A stretch of DNA of 64,000 nt from Lobosporangium transversale (lineage: Eukaryota > Mortierellomycota > Mortierellomycetes > Mortierellales > Mortierellaceae), in NCBI RefSeq assembly GCF_002105155.1, contig NW_019028999.1, positions 248,001 to 312,000 of the forward strand, in the 5' to 3' direction. Below, piece by piece: positions 22,923 to 35,600 of this stretch. Below the pieces are notes generated by a model. The model made no database searches. It saw only the letters and a program-made list of their open reading frames with translations, and was not told the DNA's origin. The stretch's first letter is position 1; each line of letters opens with the position of its first letter. Both the position numbers and the translations under genes were made by a program.

Positions 22923-23416
22923 GCCATCGCCCGTAAATAAAATAAATCATGGCACACCCAACAACTTTTCGAAAGACCAAAATCTATCACTGCTTAGAAA
23001 CTCACTTGAAACTAAACGGTGAAAGATAGGAGCATGTATACAAGAATAAATAGGGAAGATAGACATTATCAATATGCAGGCACGATAACGCGTTATTTTA
23101 TTTCTTACTCATAATTTTTCAATACCTCGTCGCCTCCATCCAAAAGTAATGAGTGCTGGTTCTTCTTACGGAGATCCTCAATCACGGTTTTGTGTCTAGC
23201 TGTGCCTCCGTAACAGTGACCCGTGGCAATATCCTCTTTTGTGCAACTAACGCCGAACTCGTTGGCAGGGTCGACACGCGAGTGGACGTCGTTGGTATGA
23301 ATCACAGTCAAATTCAGCCAACCGTCGCTTGCAGATTTAGAGGCTTGTGGCAAGGCGGAGACCGCCGTTACGACCAATGATGCCACCAAACAAATGAATG
23401 GAAACGTGAGGTTCAT
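21040..23416 (-). CDS. Secreted 5'-nucleotidase / UshA-type metallophosphatase
   Basis: Hydrolyses nucleoside monophosphates or related phosphoesters, probably outside the cell. Exons in coding order: 23416-23126, 22885-22859 (27 nt), 22780-22550, 22472-22182 and 22065-21040; all joins are phase 0, giving 621 residues. The start MNLTFPFICLVASLVVTAVS is a clear signal peptide; an upstream in-frame ATG would bury it. Metal-binding motifs are all present: IHTNDVHSR, DGGDE, GNHEWDNG and GGHSHSYLG. The C-terminal substrate domain includes NSGGIRAGLPAGNIT and ATFPFGNRVV. No GPI-anchor signal is obvious. The joined text reads DGGDE-GTLFY, two residues shorter than the usual DEFQGTLFY spacing. Long A/T tracts lie in introns 1 and 4. 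Confidence 0.9.
22129..22161. repeat. T33 tract in 5'-nucleotidase intron 4
   Basis: An uninterrupted run of 33 T on the + strand (A on the transcribed sense) inside the intron 22066-22181. Confidence 0.95.
22891..22919. repeat. A29 tract in 5'-nucleotidase intron 1
   Basis: On the gene strand this is a pure T tract directly before the acceptor ATTAG, acting as the polypyrimidine tract of exon 2. Confidence 0.95.
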
Positions 23417-23474
23417 TTGTTTGCTAGGCACAACCGCCACCACATCAGCCTTGGAGAGAAGACGCATGAGCACC

Positions 23475-23501
23475 AAAAAAAAAAAAAAAAAAAAAAAAAA
23501 A
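23475..23501. repeat. A27 tract in 5'-nucleotidase 5' flank
   Basis: Homopolymer run about 60 bp upstream of the chosen ATG. Confidence 0.95.
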
Positions 23502-23800
23502 GTTATTCTATACTTTGCTGTGCTATGCCTTAGGTAGTTTTAAAAAAAAAAATACAACAGAGTATGATTGTGTTAGATGAATGGGAATCTGTGAAATGTG
23601 GAATCTGTGTCCTGGCTAAAAAAAAAAAAGAGATGGGCCTACGGTTTTTCACAGAGGTTGGTTAAATTAGTGTACATTTTTTTATTTTTAGGAAACACGC
23701 GCCATCCAAAAGACCCTGAGCAGGAAGCTTAGCAAATATTAGAACTATCGACATGAAGTGAAGGCTTTGATTTATGAGCATTCGGTATTTAGAGATTTAA

Positions 23801-23898
23801 GTAGGCTCGTTCCCAGCCCCTTCACTTTAGGTGACTCAAAAAGGAAATGGAATTTCCTGTCACCTTTATAAAGTGAAGAGGGATGGGAACGAGCCTAC
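23801..23898. repeat. 98-bp hairpin (short inverted repeat)
   Basis: GTAGGCTCGTTCCCA at the left end is the reverse complement of TGGGAACGAGCCTAC at the right end. Pairing continues inward through CCCTTCACTTT and AAAGTGAAGAGGG and TTTAGGTGA/TCACCTTT, leaving a loop of about 20 bases. It may be a small MITE-like element or a structured transcript end. Confidence 0.8.
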
Positions 23899-25919
23899 CT
23901 ACTGATACAACACAAGTGCAAAGAAGGGTATATGCAAGATAATTTCCTTTTTGGACACGCACCGACCTGTGAATTGTAAAGATCAAGTCTTCTAAGATTT
24001 GCTGGGTTTTTTTTGGGGGGAGAGGGCACAATGACATTGGCATGGCCGCGGAGAAAGACATGTGGTACATGGGCTACATGTCCAGTTTTTTTTTTAGTGA
24101 TTTGATGAAAGATAAACTTCTTTGATAAAGACAAAAGCTCATATATTTGTGGGGTAGAAAGAAGGGAAAGAATAGATCAGGCTTGTATTGATTCATGCAT
24201 CGTTCTTTAGAATGGTTCCACCTCACTCTCTGATCCTTTGTACATTACTTGTAAGCAACAAATGAATCGACTAAGCAACTTACTCCACATTGAAATGAAG
24301 AGTGGTTTGAAATAAGGTATCTTCTAGTCGCGTATGTTTGGCACCCTGCCCTTCAGTTTTCTGTCGTCTGAGAACCATACCCCATGATCTTTTTGTTTTC
24401 CATATTTCAGCCACATGTGTCTGTTCTTCGTTTTAATGCAGTGTGATATTATATCCATTGTTGCATTCCCCTTTATTACTTCATTTTACTATTTTTATTC
24501 GTTGTAGAATCAAGATAAGCGATATCTCGGCAACACAAACGAGACAAAGCGTTGTACACATTGAATAAAAGGCGAGATTGGGCTACCATCCTGTTTTATG
24601 GACATTTGGTACATGATCAAGTTATTTAAACTAAATGGAGCGATTGAACTGATCTAGTGGCTGATTTTACATTTCATCACCTAAGATAGAGTTGCAAGCC
24701 TATTCAATAAATACATGGGGTCGCGTCCAGACATAAATATCAACATTTTAATAGCAAGGTAGCGTAGTAACCTCATAATAACAATAGCAATAAAAAATAT
24801 TAAAGAAAGGAAATCAGGCTTGCAATGTTGGGCTTCCGGAATTGAAGGGGTTCGAAGAAGATAAAGAGACTCTAGCTACTATAATGGGGTACAAGCTGAG
24901 CAGCTGGCAAGATAAAAAAAAAAAAGCTGATTGTGAACTATTAAAGATGATACAAATAAGAGGCCTGAGCATTCTGCATGGAGGTTTGTCTGGCGTTCCA
25001 GTGCACGAGCAACAGCCCCAGTTTGGGTTACGCCTCCTTTTCCTTTTTTTTTTTTTTTTTAATTTAACGACTTAGTGAATATTTACGAAGAGCAACTAGA
25101 AAATAGGTGAAGTGCTAGAATCATCTTACGGTTAGGCCAGGATTTGTATTATGAACCTGATCATAGAGCTATTCTTCACAAGACCGGGTTAGACCAGTGA
25201 ACCAGAGAAGACTCTCTAATGTCTAGGGATGAAACCGTCCAAAGGGCGCCAGTAATTACCAACGAGAGCACCTAAGGCTTTCGGAGTTGTTCCAAGCTTT
25301 TATTTTCTTTTTATTCATTCTTCATATAAAAGCATGCACTGTAACTCAAAAGTTGTTCTATTGCTATAGCCTCATAGAATTACACGATATATATATATGA
25401 TCAAAGAAACAAAAGAAAAAGCTCTTGTTGAACCATAAAAGGCTAGGGTAGTGAATGAATGAATATCAGGGGCCGAGACAACTCTGATATTTAAGTGTGC
25501 CATCCACTCATGTAAACTCAGACAGAGAGACAAGGATTATATATTTATATAAATATATAAATATAAGGACAATATATAGATAATACAAATATCTTTTGAA
25601 TGGTGAGGATGTCTTCCGAAATGTTAAAGTGTCATGCGACAAGAAATGGAACTCCAAATTAACTGTCCTCTCTGCCTCTGACTCTTTCTTCATTGATTAT
25701 GGCTGATACTGAAAGAGTGGGATATGAGATCAAAAAGCTTTCAAAATCAAAATCAAAATCTACTATGATGTGCCCATATCATGCCTCTGCTTGGTTATTA
25801 ATCCCTTTATTAAGTCGTGGTATTAATCAGCATTGCGCATTAAATGAATCGCGATTTCTTTTTTTTTTTTTTTTTTTTTTTCTACAAGAACAACAAGTAT
25901 CACTGGAGCCCTTACTGTG

Positions 25920-25955
<36 letters not shown>

Positions 25956-27006
25956 CTCTTGACTCTCTGATGGCATAAATAACCATGCTCCGTGTGTTGT
26001 TTGCCAGTCTTTTCTATTCCGTGAAATAGAAGCTCTCTTTCTTTCTTCTTTCTTTCCTTCTTTTTTTTTTTTTTTTTTGGTTTTTCATCCTTTTTAAAAT
26101 TAATAAAATATCTGTGTATACATATACTGATTGACCAAGCCTACGTTTGTCTACAGTTAAAATGTGAGTAAAAAAGATTGAGATCGGGAATGGAAAAGGA
26201 AAGGGAATACAAAGCTTTGTTTATAGAACTTTTTTCATCAAGGACGATCAGCCACAAGTGTTGTGTTTTGGTGGAGTGTTCAAGATAAACAATCAGAGAC
26301 TTCTCTGATGTAAGCGGTAAAGAATGATAAAAGCAAGTATACATAGACATCTAAATGAGAGACAGAAGCAAGAAAAAACGAGTTCTGAACGATGGACGAG
26401 AATGGTTCCGTGTTGCGAAAAAGGAAAGCACGAGAGCAGCAAAAAGATCAACATGCCTGATTGTACTCAAAAAGTATGTCCAGAGCCAGTGGGATCACAA
26501 AGACAAAGCAACTTTGAAGTTCAACGCGAGAGACCAATCGCAAACAAAAAAAAAAAAAAAAAAAAAAAAAAAAGACTTTTGAATGAATACCTTCCATTCA
26601 TCCATACACTTGTAATATAACATGTATAGCATACATGTGTATACATACTCAACATATTCTTGTTGAATGGACTAATTTCACTCAAACACTTTTCAGTATC
26701 TCACTCTCGCCCCACATCTACAGCCATGGACACTAACAAGCTCAATGCTGTGGGGATGAGCTAACTGGACATTGTCAACACTACATATTTGTATATGTTT
26801 TTATGCATCGCTGTGGATTAGATGCATTGAAAAATAAACATGATGAACATGTGTGTGAATGAGCAAGGCACAGTTCTGCATCAACATTAAACCATTAAAC
26901 ACAAACGCAAACAAACAAAAATCAAAACAGCCAAAACAAACAAAACAAACTAAAACCTTGTAACTGTAGTTCATATCGTTCATTTTTGAATGGGTTATTT
27001 TACCTT

Positions 27007-27040
<34 letters not shown>

Positions 27041-27416
27041 TTTCTTTCTTTCTCCCTTCCCTCTTCCTCTCCCTCTTCCTCTCCCTCTTTCTCTTTCTCT
27101 TTCTCTTTACTCTTACTCTTTTTACTATTTTTTTTATTCTCTTTTCTCGCTTTTTTTCATTCTCCTGTCGGTATACATTTGTATTTTTAATTGATATTGT
27201 CTCATTGCTCGGCTTTTCAACTCCTCTCCATCACTCATCCTTTATTAGACTCTTAGATTCTCCATCCTCTTGTCCTCTCGATCTACACTCCTCCCGCTTG
27301 TACGCCACGCTGCCCTTTCCATTAGTGCCTGATTTCCCTACCCATCTTTTTCACGCCTTCCACGTTCTCTCTCTCCCTTCATTACTTTGCACCTTCTACC
27401 ATAACAAATATACACA
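23899..27416. other. Gene-poor spacer of about 3.5 kb
   Basis: I see no supported gene. It carries many homopolymer runs, for example T runs near 25859-25880, T at 25923-25953, T near 26061-26078, A28 near 26546-26573 and T near 27006-27038. A (TA)-rich patch lies at 25540-25580. From 26985 to 27410 it becomes C/T-rich (TTTCTC-type repeats), which fits the promoter and leader of the next gene. Open frames here are Lys- or Phe-rich artefacts of these tracts. Confidence 0.5.
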
Positions 27417-30394
27417 ATGTTCGGAATGCAATCCAACATGATACCCAAAGCCTGTATTATTACAGAGGAAATTTCATCTACGAGTTCAATTAAGAGTGGG
27501 AAGAGTAATAAAAGCAATAAAAGCCTTAGCAATGGCATTGACGTTCCCGAAATATCGAGCAATAACCTCACAAATATTGCAAGCCCAACAAGTCCATCTA
27601 GCAAATTCACAGGACTCTTTAAAAGTAATAGTTTTAGAAGTGGAGCCATATCATCAGCAGCTTCTGCAAGCAATCAATCAGCAAATCAGCGCAGCATGGG
27701 GTCGTTGACCGAGGAAGAATACCAGAAATCAGTAGACCTAAATAGTTATCGCCAAAGCCTTCAGTGGCTTCAACAAACCTGTCGACCTGTGCTCATGAAA
27801 GAGTTGTCTCAAATCAGCTCTGTGCCGGTCCCGATCACGCCTAGCAATGCTAAACATCCCAGTATGATTGGCGGGGTCCAGCAGGTGCAGGTCGCCATCT
27901 GGAAGCAGTGCCAGGTTCAAGTCCTACCTGCGGATCGCTGGGGAAATCCAGATGATGTACTATTAGAGGTAAGAATAAAAAATCTAGAAGACAAGAAATT
28001 AGCTTCAGGGATGCAATGCAATCAACACGATTCCGTTTCACTCATTTACGTTCCAGCCAACGCGACTTCTGCGTCTCACGCATTGATACACTACCATTCT
28101 TAAAGTACTCAAAATCATCAAAATGCTCGTCTCTGTTCATCGTTTTATGCCATCTTTCTTACAGCCAGGCTCATGACCGTTTGCCTCCTTCCCTTCATGT
28201 CTTTTTTTGGACAACATTCCAGTCCTTGCTCACTCAATCTTATCGACTCCTCTCCTCTCACAAAAACACAAGAGCTCTCTTCTCTTCTGTCTACCTACAG
28301 ACGTATATCTTTTTTTCCTTTACCTTTCCCCTTTCCTTGCTCTCAATTCCCGATCCTACACCTCTGTTTTATTAAAACAATTTTGCGCACAAACCTTTAC
28401 TCAAAATTATACCAGGGGTTTGGCACTGCTGCAATGGCCTTTTTTTTCCTCTTGACAGTTATTTCTCACCCTTCTTGTGCAACTTTAATTTTGGAGAGAT
28501 AAAATAAATAAACATGACTAACCGTCCAGTCTGACGGTGTCTAGATCCAAGCGCTTCACAAGCTTCGCAAGTGCCGGCAAATCATTCAACTGTACGGCTA
28601 TTTGCCGAATAGCTCACAAACATCAGTCCAGATTCCAGCTCTGCTCCTTCAACAACCTTCCTATGGTTCGCTCCGTCAATTCCTCGATCATCATTTTGAC
28701 TCAATCCAATGGCCTGAGCGCTATAAGTTAGCCTTGGACATGGCCCAAGGCCTCCGGTTTTTGATCTCAAACGATGTCCCCTGCACTATGCACTCGGGCA
28801 ACGTTCTTGTCGATAACGAAGGTGTTGCTATTCTGACTGGATTCGGCATCCCTGGAGGTCTCGTCACCTCAGCACCTTGCCAAATGACAGCCCAGCCCAG
28901 CCCAGCTTCATTAATTGTCTACATGGCTCCTGAAAAACTTCAGGGAAAAGAAAACTACAATCCCGACTGGGAAGTGTACTCACTCGGAATTCTGTTATGG
29001 GAGCTTTCATCAGGTCGTATCCCGTTTGATGAAATTATTGCTCGCGCTGAATCTGGCCCCAGACTTGCAAAAAGCATGGAGCAGCTGTCCTCAGCAATCA
29101 TCAAAGGCCTTCGTGAGGAGACAGTCCCTGGCACTCCTGAGATCTACGAGCAACTCTTCAAAATGTGTTGGGAAGGAGAGGCAGAGTCAAGACCACCGCT
29201 TGAGGTTGTCGAGGAGACATTACAAATGCTTGTCGTTGTTGAGCCTATGGATATGCTGATGCTACCAGGCGATGATACTGGAATGTCCATCTCAACAGTG
29301 GGTAAGTAGAGCACATATGCTTTGGAAGAGACTCACAATAAATACACTGCATACTAACCTGTATATCTTTCATTTATGACGAAAATACAGTCTCTGATAG
29401 CATCGATGCGGACGCCATAAGCACTCATATGCGCTCCAACAGCATCCGCTCAACTTCCCCAGGTTCAAGCCAAGTTCGTTCTTTTACCCGTCCACAGACT
29501 CTTCACCAAGCTGTCAGTGTCTCTAACCCAGATATGACTGAGTGGTACATTCTTTCTGGTCATGATATCAATGGTTACGCGATCGTCCCCACATACTCAT
29601 TAGAGTGTGAAATCACTCCTATCTTGACATGCCTTGGCCATTTTTTACCAAATTCGCTCCCCATACTTAAGGAACTCCTAGATCAAGAGGCCGATATCAC
29701 ACTTCTTGCAAAGCGATCTAACCAATCATGTCTGCATATTCTCCTGGATCGCTATATACCTTTCAAGAACGATAGTGGCTCTTCACATTTGTTTGCGGCT
29801 CTTGATATGCTCCTTGATGCTGGCGCCGAGCCTAATGCCAAAGATGTACAGGGATATACACCATTACATTTACTCATGAAGAACCCCAAGATTGGAACTG
29901 AAGATGTAGTGGAGGCTATGAACAGGATGGTTGCAAAGGGGGCGGACACATCCATCCAAGCACCGCGCGATGGAAATGTTTTAGCTTTGGCAGCCAAATA
30001 TCTCCACTTCGAGGCTGTTCGAACCATCCTGGACGCAGACATGCTGGCTTCAGAGCCAGAGTCTATACAACAAGCAGTTGAAGCTTGCATGACCATGACA
30101 GGGCGTACAACTGACAAGTTTGTGAACCTAAGAACCAAAACGAGGGAGTTCCTAAAGCTTTGGACTGGCAAGGCTGGTGCACCAAGGAGAGAAAAGGTTG
30201 CCATCAAAGTCCTGACAGACGCTGGTTTCCTTGACTCAACCGGTCTCCGGACTAAAGGGAAGCCAGGCAAAATAGTAGTCCCTCAAGCACAGTTAGATTG
30301 TGCAAATTTGTATTATGACACCCATATCAAGAAGAAGCGTGAACTGGTGCTAAACAACATGGGTGGCGTGCATGGAATGATTCTCTCCATCTGA
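27417..30394 (+). CDS. Protein pseudokinase with C-terminal ankyrin-like repeats
   Basis: Exons 27417-27968, 28545-29301 and 29391-30394 give 770 residues. Residues 1-140 are Ser/Asn-rich. A kinase-like fold spans about 150-410: CQVQVLP (165-171) stands at the usual VAVK strand with Gln168 for the ATP-binding Lys. DDVLLEIQALHKLRKC forms the C-helix. MHSGNVLV (266-273) is the catalytic loop, with PCT in place of HRD. TGFG (282-285) replaces DFG. VYMAPEKL and DWEVYSLGILLWEL are well kept. After a Ser-rich linker, the C-terminal third has ankyrin-like units such as LLDAGAEPNAKDVQGYTPLH. All three catalytic positions are substituted, so I infer a signalling scaffold rather than an enzyme. The first intron (576 nt) is unusually long. 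Confidence 0.78.
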
Positions 30395-31990
30395 TTAACA
30401 AATTGGATTTCATGCGACTTAATACATATCCTTACAAATCAAACAATTTTCTGTTGACACAAATAATTAATGATCATTTACACAAGTTTTTTGTTGTCAT
30501 TGAATGCTATGCTTTCTTCATTACGCATCTTATCCCTGTGCATTTTTCAAACCAGAGACTATCTTTGGCCACTCGTTTAGACGCCAGGTGGCGCTCATCA
30601 CAAAAAAATAAGTTTTCCCGCCAAAAAAAAAAAAAAAAAAAAAAAAAAACTAGAGAGAATGGATGTTACCGCCTGGCGCAGCAATGACACATAAATAGCG
30701 GAGTGGAGGAGTGAATTAAATGGGTCAAAGGCAGATCAACCTTAATGGTTTGCTGCGAGTATGGCGCACTCATTGATCAGGCTTTCTCAATGCAGGGTGG
30801 GTTACAAGAGCCTGATGGATAGTCACTCGTCTTTTTATTTATTTTTTTTTTTAAATGTCAGAAAGAGTAAAAGGGAAATTCACGCCATAGACAATTCTAC
30901 CCCCCTGCACCCTACCCCATTTCCGGGCACCGGGCCTGTCACGCTCACGCTAATGATTCGTTTTTTTGAGTGAGACACAAATACGAAATACACATGTACA
31001 TTATTCATGAACGCAATAAAATCAGTTTCTCATCCTTCTTCTGCTTTCCACACACATTCTTCATTGTCGTCCGTTTACTCCTTTGTTCTTGATAATCCAC
31101 AGGCCATTTAAGCAGGTAAAAGTAACAACCTGTCTTTATTACTTTATTATATACTCTATTTTGTTTGGGCTGATATTTGTGAGAGGAAAAGCTGTGTCTT
31201 TGTGTGCGATCTCTTCTCACAGGGCCAAAGTATTACAAACAAGCATGCTCTTAATAAATGATAGCAACCAACATCGACAACATTCAACATACAAAAGTAC
31301 ACATCACAACATACCTCACCTGCGTCCTGCTATGATATTTATTATCGTTATAATATTCTATTGTTTTGCTGCACTACAATCATAAACATCTCTCTTCTCT
31401 TTCACTCACACTTTCTTTGTTCCCTGTCCTGATCACATCCTACTCAAAACTTCGACTCTGATCTTTCCTTTCATCCTTCTCCTCCCTCTCTCTCCAATCC
31501 TCAACATCCACTCCTGTGCTTATAATCTCGTCTACAACTCGATCCTTTGAGTTTGTCTTTTCCGACCGCGTCCTCAACCTCCTTTTCTTTTCTGTCTCCT
31601 CTTCCTGCTCACTCTTCCCCTCTCCTGTCTTTCAACTCTCAACACAATAAATAACAGTTGAACACTTACACCTTTCTCACCCACTCACACCATAACGGCT
31701 ACAGTCTTGAAAACCAAACTCCCCCTCCCTTAGGGCATTGTCAATCCATCCCGCTCACTCATTTATTTTTGTCTTTCCTCTTTCTTTTCTCATACTCACA
31801 ACCCCCAGAAGGCCCAAATCTAGTATCAAGCATTTCTTTTAGCAAATCTATATCGACCTTGGTGTGCAATCACCTAGAAAAGTCGACCTTGCCTTGGCCA
31901 CCTCCTTGGACAGTCAGCGACTTTAGCATATAGAAAGGACAGCCAGGTAGTCTCATTTTGTCTGGTGAGCATACTGATAAAAGAGGAGCC
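30395..31990. other. Spacer of 1.6 kb upstream of the KH gene
   Basis: No gene seen. An A27 run lies at about 30623-30649. From 31385 to 31640 the strand is C/T-rich (CTCTTCTC, CCTTCTCCTCCC), consistent with the promoter or leader of the KH gene. Confidence 0.45.
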
Positions 31991-32628
31991 ATGGAGGACA
32001 GCACAATCCTCTCCCTGTGCTTTCCCTCTGCGCAAGTAGGCGATCCAGTGGACGAGAATACAACAAGAATATTTCAAAAGCTCTGTGAAGAGCAAAATCG
32101 AGTTAATCAATGTCAAGCAGCTCTCCATGTTGCTGTTGATAAGAATAATATCTCATCAACGAACAGTACTAAGACGCCACTTACTACTCAATCGCCCTGG
32201 TCTCTCGATACTTGTCAGACGAGTGTCATTTACAATATAACACTGTTGGGATCATATCAGAATGTCATGCTCGCTCGAGGAACATTCTTACGCAATAGTC
32301 CATTGAAGGTAACGAGGTTTTGATCCCATGGTTTTTGGGAAAAAAATAAGTAGAGGATAGCTAGACTGTTGTCAAAGCAATTTTCTCCCATTTCATCCCT
32401 CTCTCATCAAGATGTTAGGATGATGCTTGAGGCTAGCTCAACAGATTACGATGTTCATGTTATTTGTTTAGCTCATGGCATCGTTTTGTCTGATCAACCT
32501 TTTCTATTGAGCTGATTCCTTCCCGCAGTATCCCTAACACATTATTCATTTTTTTGAGAGTCTGGCGTGTAAGGGTTTGTTTACGCAAACGGCCTGTTTG
32601 TTTATTTGAATATGACTGGCAAATGGGC

Positions 32629-32669
<41 letters not shown>

Positions 32670-35600
32670 AGGAACCTTGGAGAAACCCAAGATTGGTAGA
32701 TGATGTCGGATATGGGCGCTCTCTTCTGGATGCAATATGCATAGACGCTGCAATTAAATCAGTACCATCATCAACCAGTACCTATCTATAGATAGATATT
32801 CTTGGTTATGGCAGAATTCAATGGATTGAACTCTCTCATGTTTGCGATCTGAAGTTGTTTTTCGATAATACCATGAATACACCTGCTTACCACGCTGTTA
32901 TATCTCTACATTCTACACTCTCTGTAGCCAAGACTTTCCTTTCCTGTCAGCAAAGCATTGATTTTTTCGGACATTACAGATACATCGTTAATGAACAGAC
33001 CACATGATCAGCCCTCAACTGCGATTGATCAACAGCCAATTATCGGATCAGAAGAAGCGCTTAAACCTGGCTCAATACCAACAACCGTTGCATCGGCTGG
33101 AACATCTATTGTACAAGGCGACCTGATAACAGATATAGATACCCAAAACCAGACTCTCATGATGCTGCCCACAGCTAAGAAATCAAAGCAGGATAGTGGT
33201 ACGCAGAATGAATCTGGAGCAGAATCTACAGCGCTAGATGGGAAGGTTATTTCAGCTCAATCAAAACAAAACTCATCCCCATCCTCATCGACTACACATT
33301 TACCCATGGTTCGTCCCCAGTTTAAAGCTTCTGTTGACGAGATTTCTGCAACAACGAGGACTTCAATCACACTCTTGTCTAGCTCTGCACATACTACTTC
33401 ATCAGGGCATAGCCCTGTTGCGGGATATTCTAGACAGGACATTGTTGAACTTCAAGTAACTGGATCCTGGGAGAATGCTGAGGCCGCTCGACTTTTGTTG
33501 CTTGTCGCTATTGATACCCTGAAACCTGGCATTATCGCGGAAAAACTCACTGTCGAGCTCAAATACCAAAATATGATTGGTGGAAGAAAACGTCAGGATA
33601 TTCAGGAACTAATGGCAAAAACCAACACGAGCATCTATCTAACATCTCCCCTTGTACAAACTGCCAATAAGAGTGGTGCTCCTGTCGATACACGTTATAA
33701 CGACATCTACATTACAGGGGAATCAAAACAAGTTGCCATTGCCAAGGACACTCTATCAAGCGCATACCATAGGGCTCAAGCAATGTCCATTTCTTGTACC
33801 CGTCAAGTAAACATTGCAACTCGTAAGCTGGATTGGATGATGCTGAACCATCGCGAGAAGTTGCGTGGCATCATGATTGACAATGCTACCTTTATCGCCT
33901 TCCCCCCATTGGGTGGCACACATTTTACCATATCGGTTTATGGCGAATCGAATGTAAACGTGGAGAGGACTATTCGCACTGTGATGCAGCTGGTAAGTCT
34001 GCATGCTGATTAATGTTGAACCCACTTTTTATGATTTACCGAATTTATATGACTATCCAATGGACATGGCATTGACTCATATAAACATTATTTTACGTCC
34101 TTTAGTCATGCCACTTTCACTCAGGATCTATAACGATGAGGGACCTTGGACCTTCTATAAATTTTCCACAAATGCTACCATCTCTAGCTAATATTTGCAA
34201 GCATGTTTCACAGACTTCGGGATCTGAGGTTGAGTACCGTAATAATGGCTTTTCTGTCTTTGGCAGTGAGACGCAAATCAGAATGGCAATGCAAATTTTG
34301 ACTGAGATGGAGATGGTCAAAGCACTTCATTCAGAGTTTAAATTCTCGGTTGAGCTGGCGAACGAACATCGGGAATTTATTTCCGGGAAGAAGAATGGCA
34401 AGATTAACAGGATCATGAAGGCTACTGGAGCTAAAATCAAGTTTGATCAGTGCAACGAGTACAACTTTTATGTCGATTTAAGCTCAGGCATCGCTGTGAA
34501 AGCTATGGAAGCGCTTGTTTTATTGCAGGAGGAGCTACCTGCGGAGATTTCGTTCTTCGTGCCTGAGGCGTATCACAAGCGGATCATCGGTGTTGGTGGC
34601 AAGAATATCCAACGAATCATGAAGAAGTATGGGGTGTACGTCAAGTTCTCGAATTCTGAGGAGTTTGCGACATTAGGGGGTTATTTCGACAATTTAGACA
34701 ATGTTGTAGCTCGAACGCCATCCAAGAATGCTATCAATCTTGAGAATCTAAAGCAAGGAGTTATGGAGTTTGTGAATGCCAAGGACAAGGATTTTGTCAG
34801 TCACCGATTACTTATTCCAAAGCAGCAGCATCTCCCATTACTATGCAGCCAAGCAGTCGCACTTAGAGAGATTTACGAGGCCACTAATGCTACGATTTTA
34901 TTCCCTGCACGCGAGACAGGAAGCGATATTGTAGTGGTTTTTGGCCCAGAATCATTAATCCAGCAGGCAATTACCATGCTGTTGTCTATGGTTAATGAGC
35001 GCTATGCTCTTTCTGTCAAGTCCTCAGATGCTATGTATGCTGTACTAGCACTTCCAGAGTTTAAGTCCCAAGTAGTTGACGAGATGAAGCGCGCATGGAA
35101 TATGACATTAATTATTCCACAGAACAATAATGCTGGTTCAGGACAGGTTCAACAGTTTATCGATCAAAACGATGTCCCGACCTCATTACCATCGCCATCT
35201 TCTACAGCTACAGAAAATGTGGAGGTGGAGTTCATTGCACAGAATGGCGTATCAAGTGGTACTTCCAAAGTTCACCGCAGTAATATTGACAGTAAAGCAG
35301 CGAAAGAGCTGCACTTATCAAAGATATCTAATGAAGACAAATCGAATAAGCCGCAGCATGACCATGTTTTTATTTTCGAGTATACGCGTAATAATGAGGA
35401 TTATCTGAAGGATGCCAAAGACTTGCTGATACGGTTCCTGGCTAGTCACCAAATTGAGGTTTATAATGATGAACTTAAGGTTCCACGATTACGCTCGAGC
35501 TCCTTTGGAGAAACTTTCATCCCTCTTCACGATAGGGTTATCTCATTGACTACTAATGATTGTAAGTGTACTATTATGAGGTACGGAATATGGGTTTATC

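Noticed and set aside
26324-26620. Lys-rich frames around the A28 tract
   Set aside because: They exist only because AAA reads as Lys; no domain or conserved feature.
26986-27441. 151-codon Phe/Leu/Ser-rich frame upstream of the pseudokinase
   Set aside because: It reads a T/C-rich promoter-leader stretch; composition is not protein-like.
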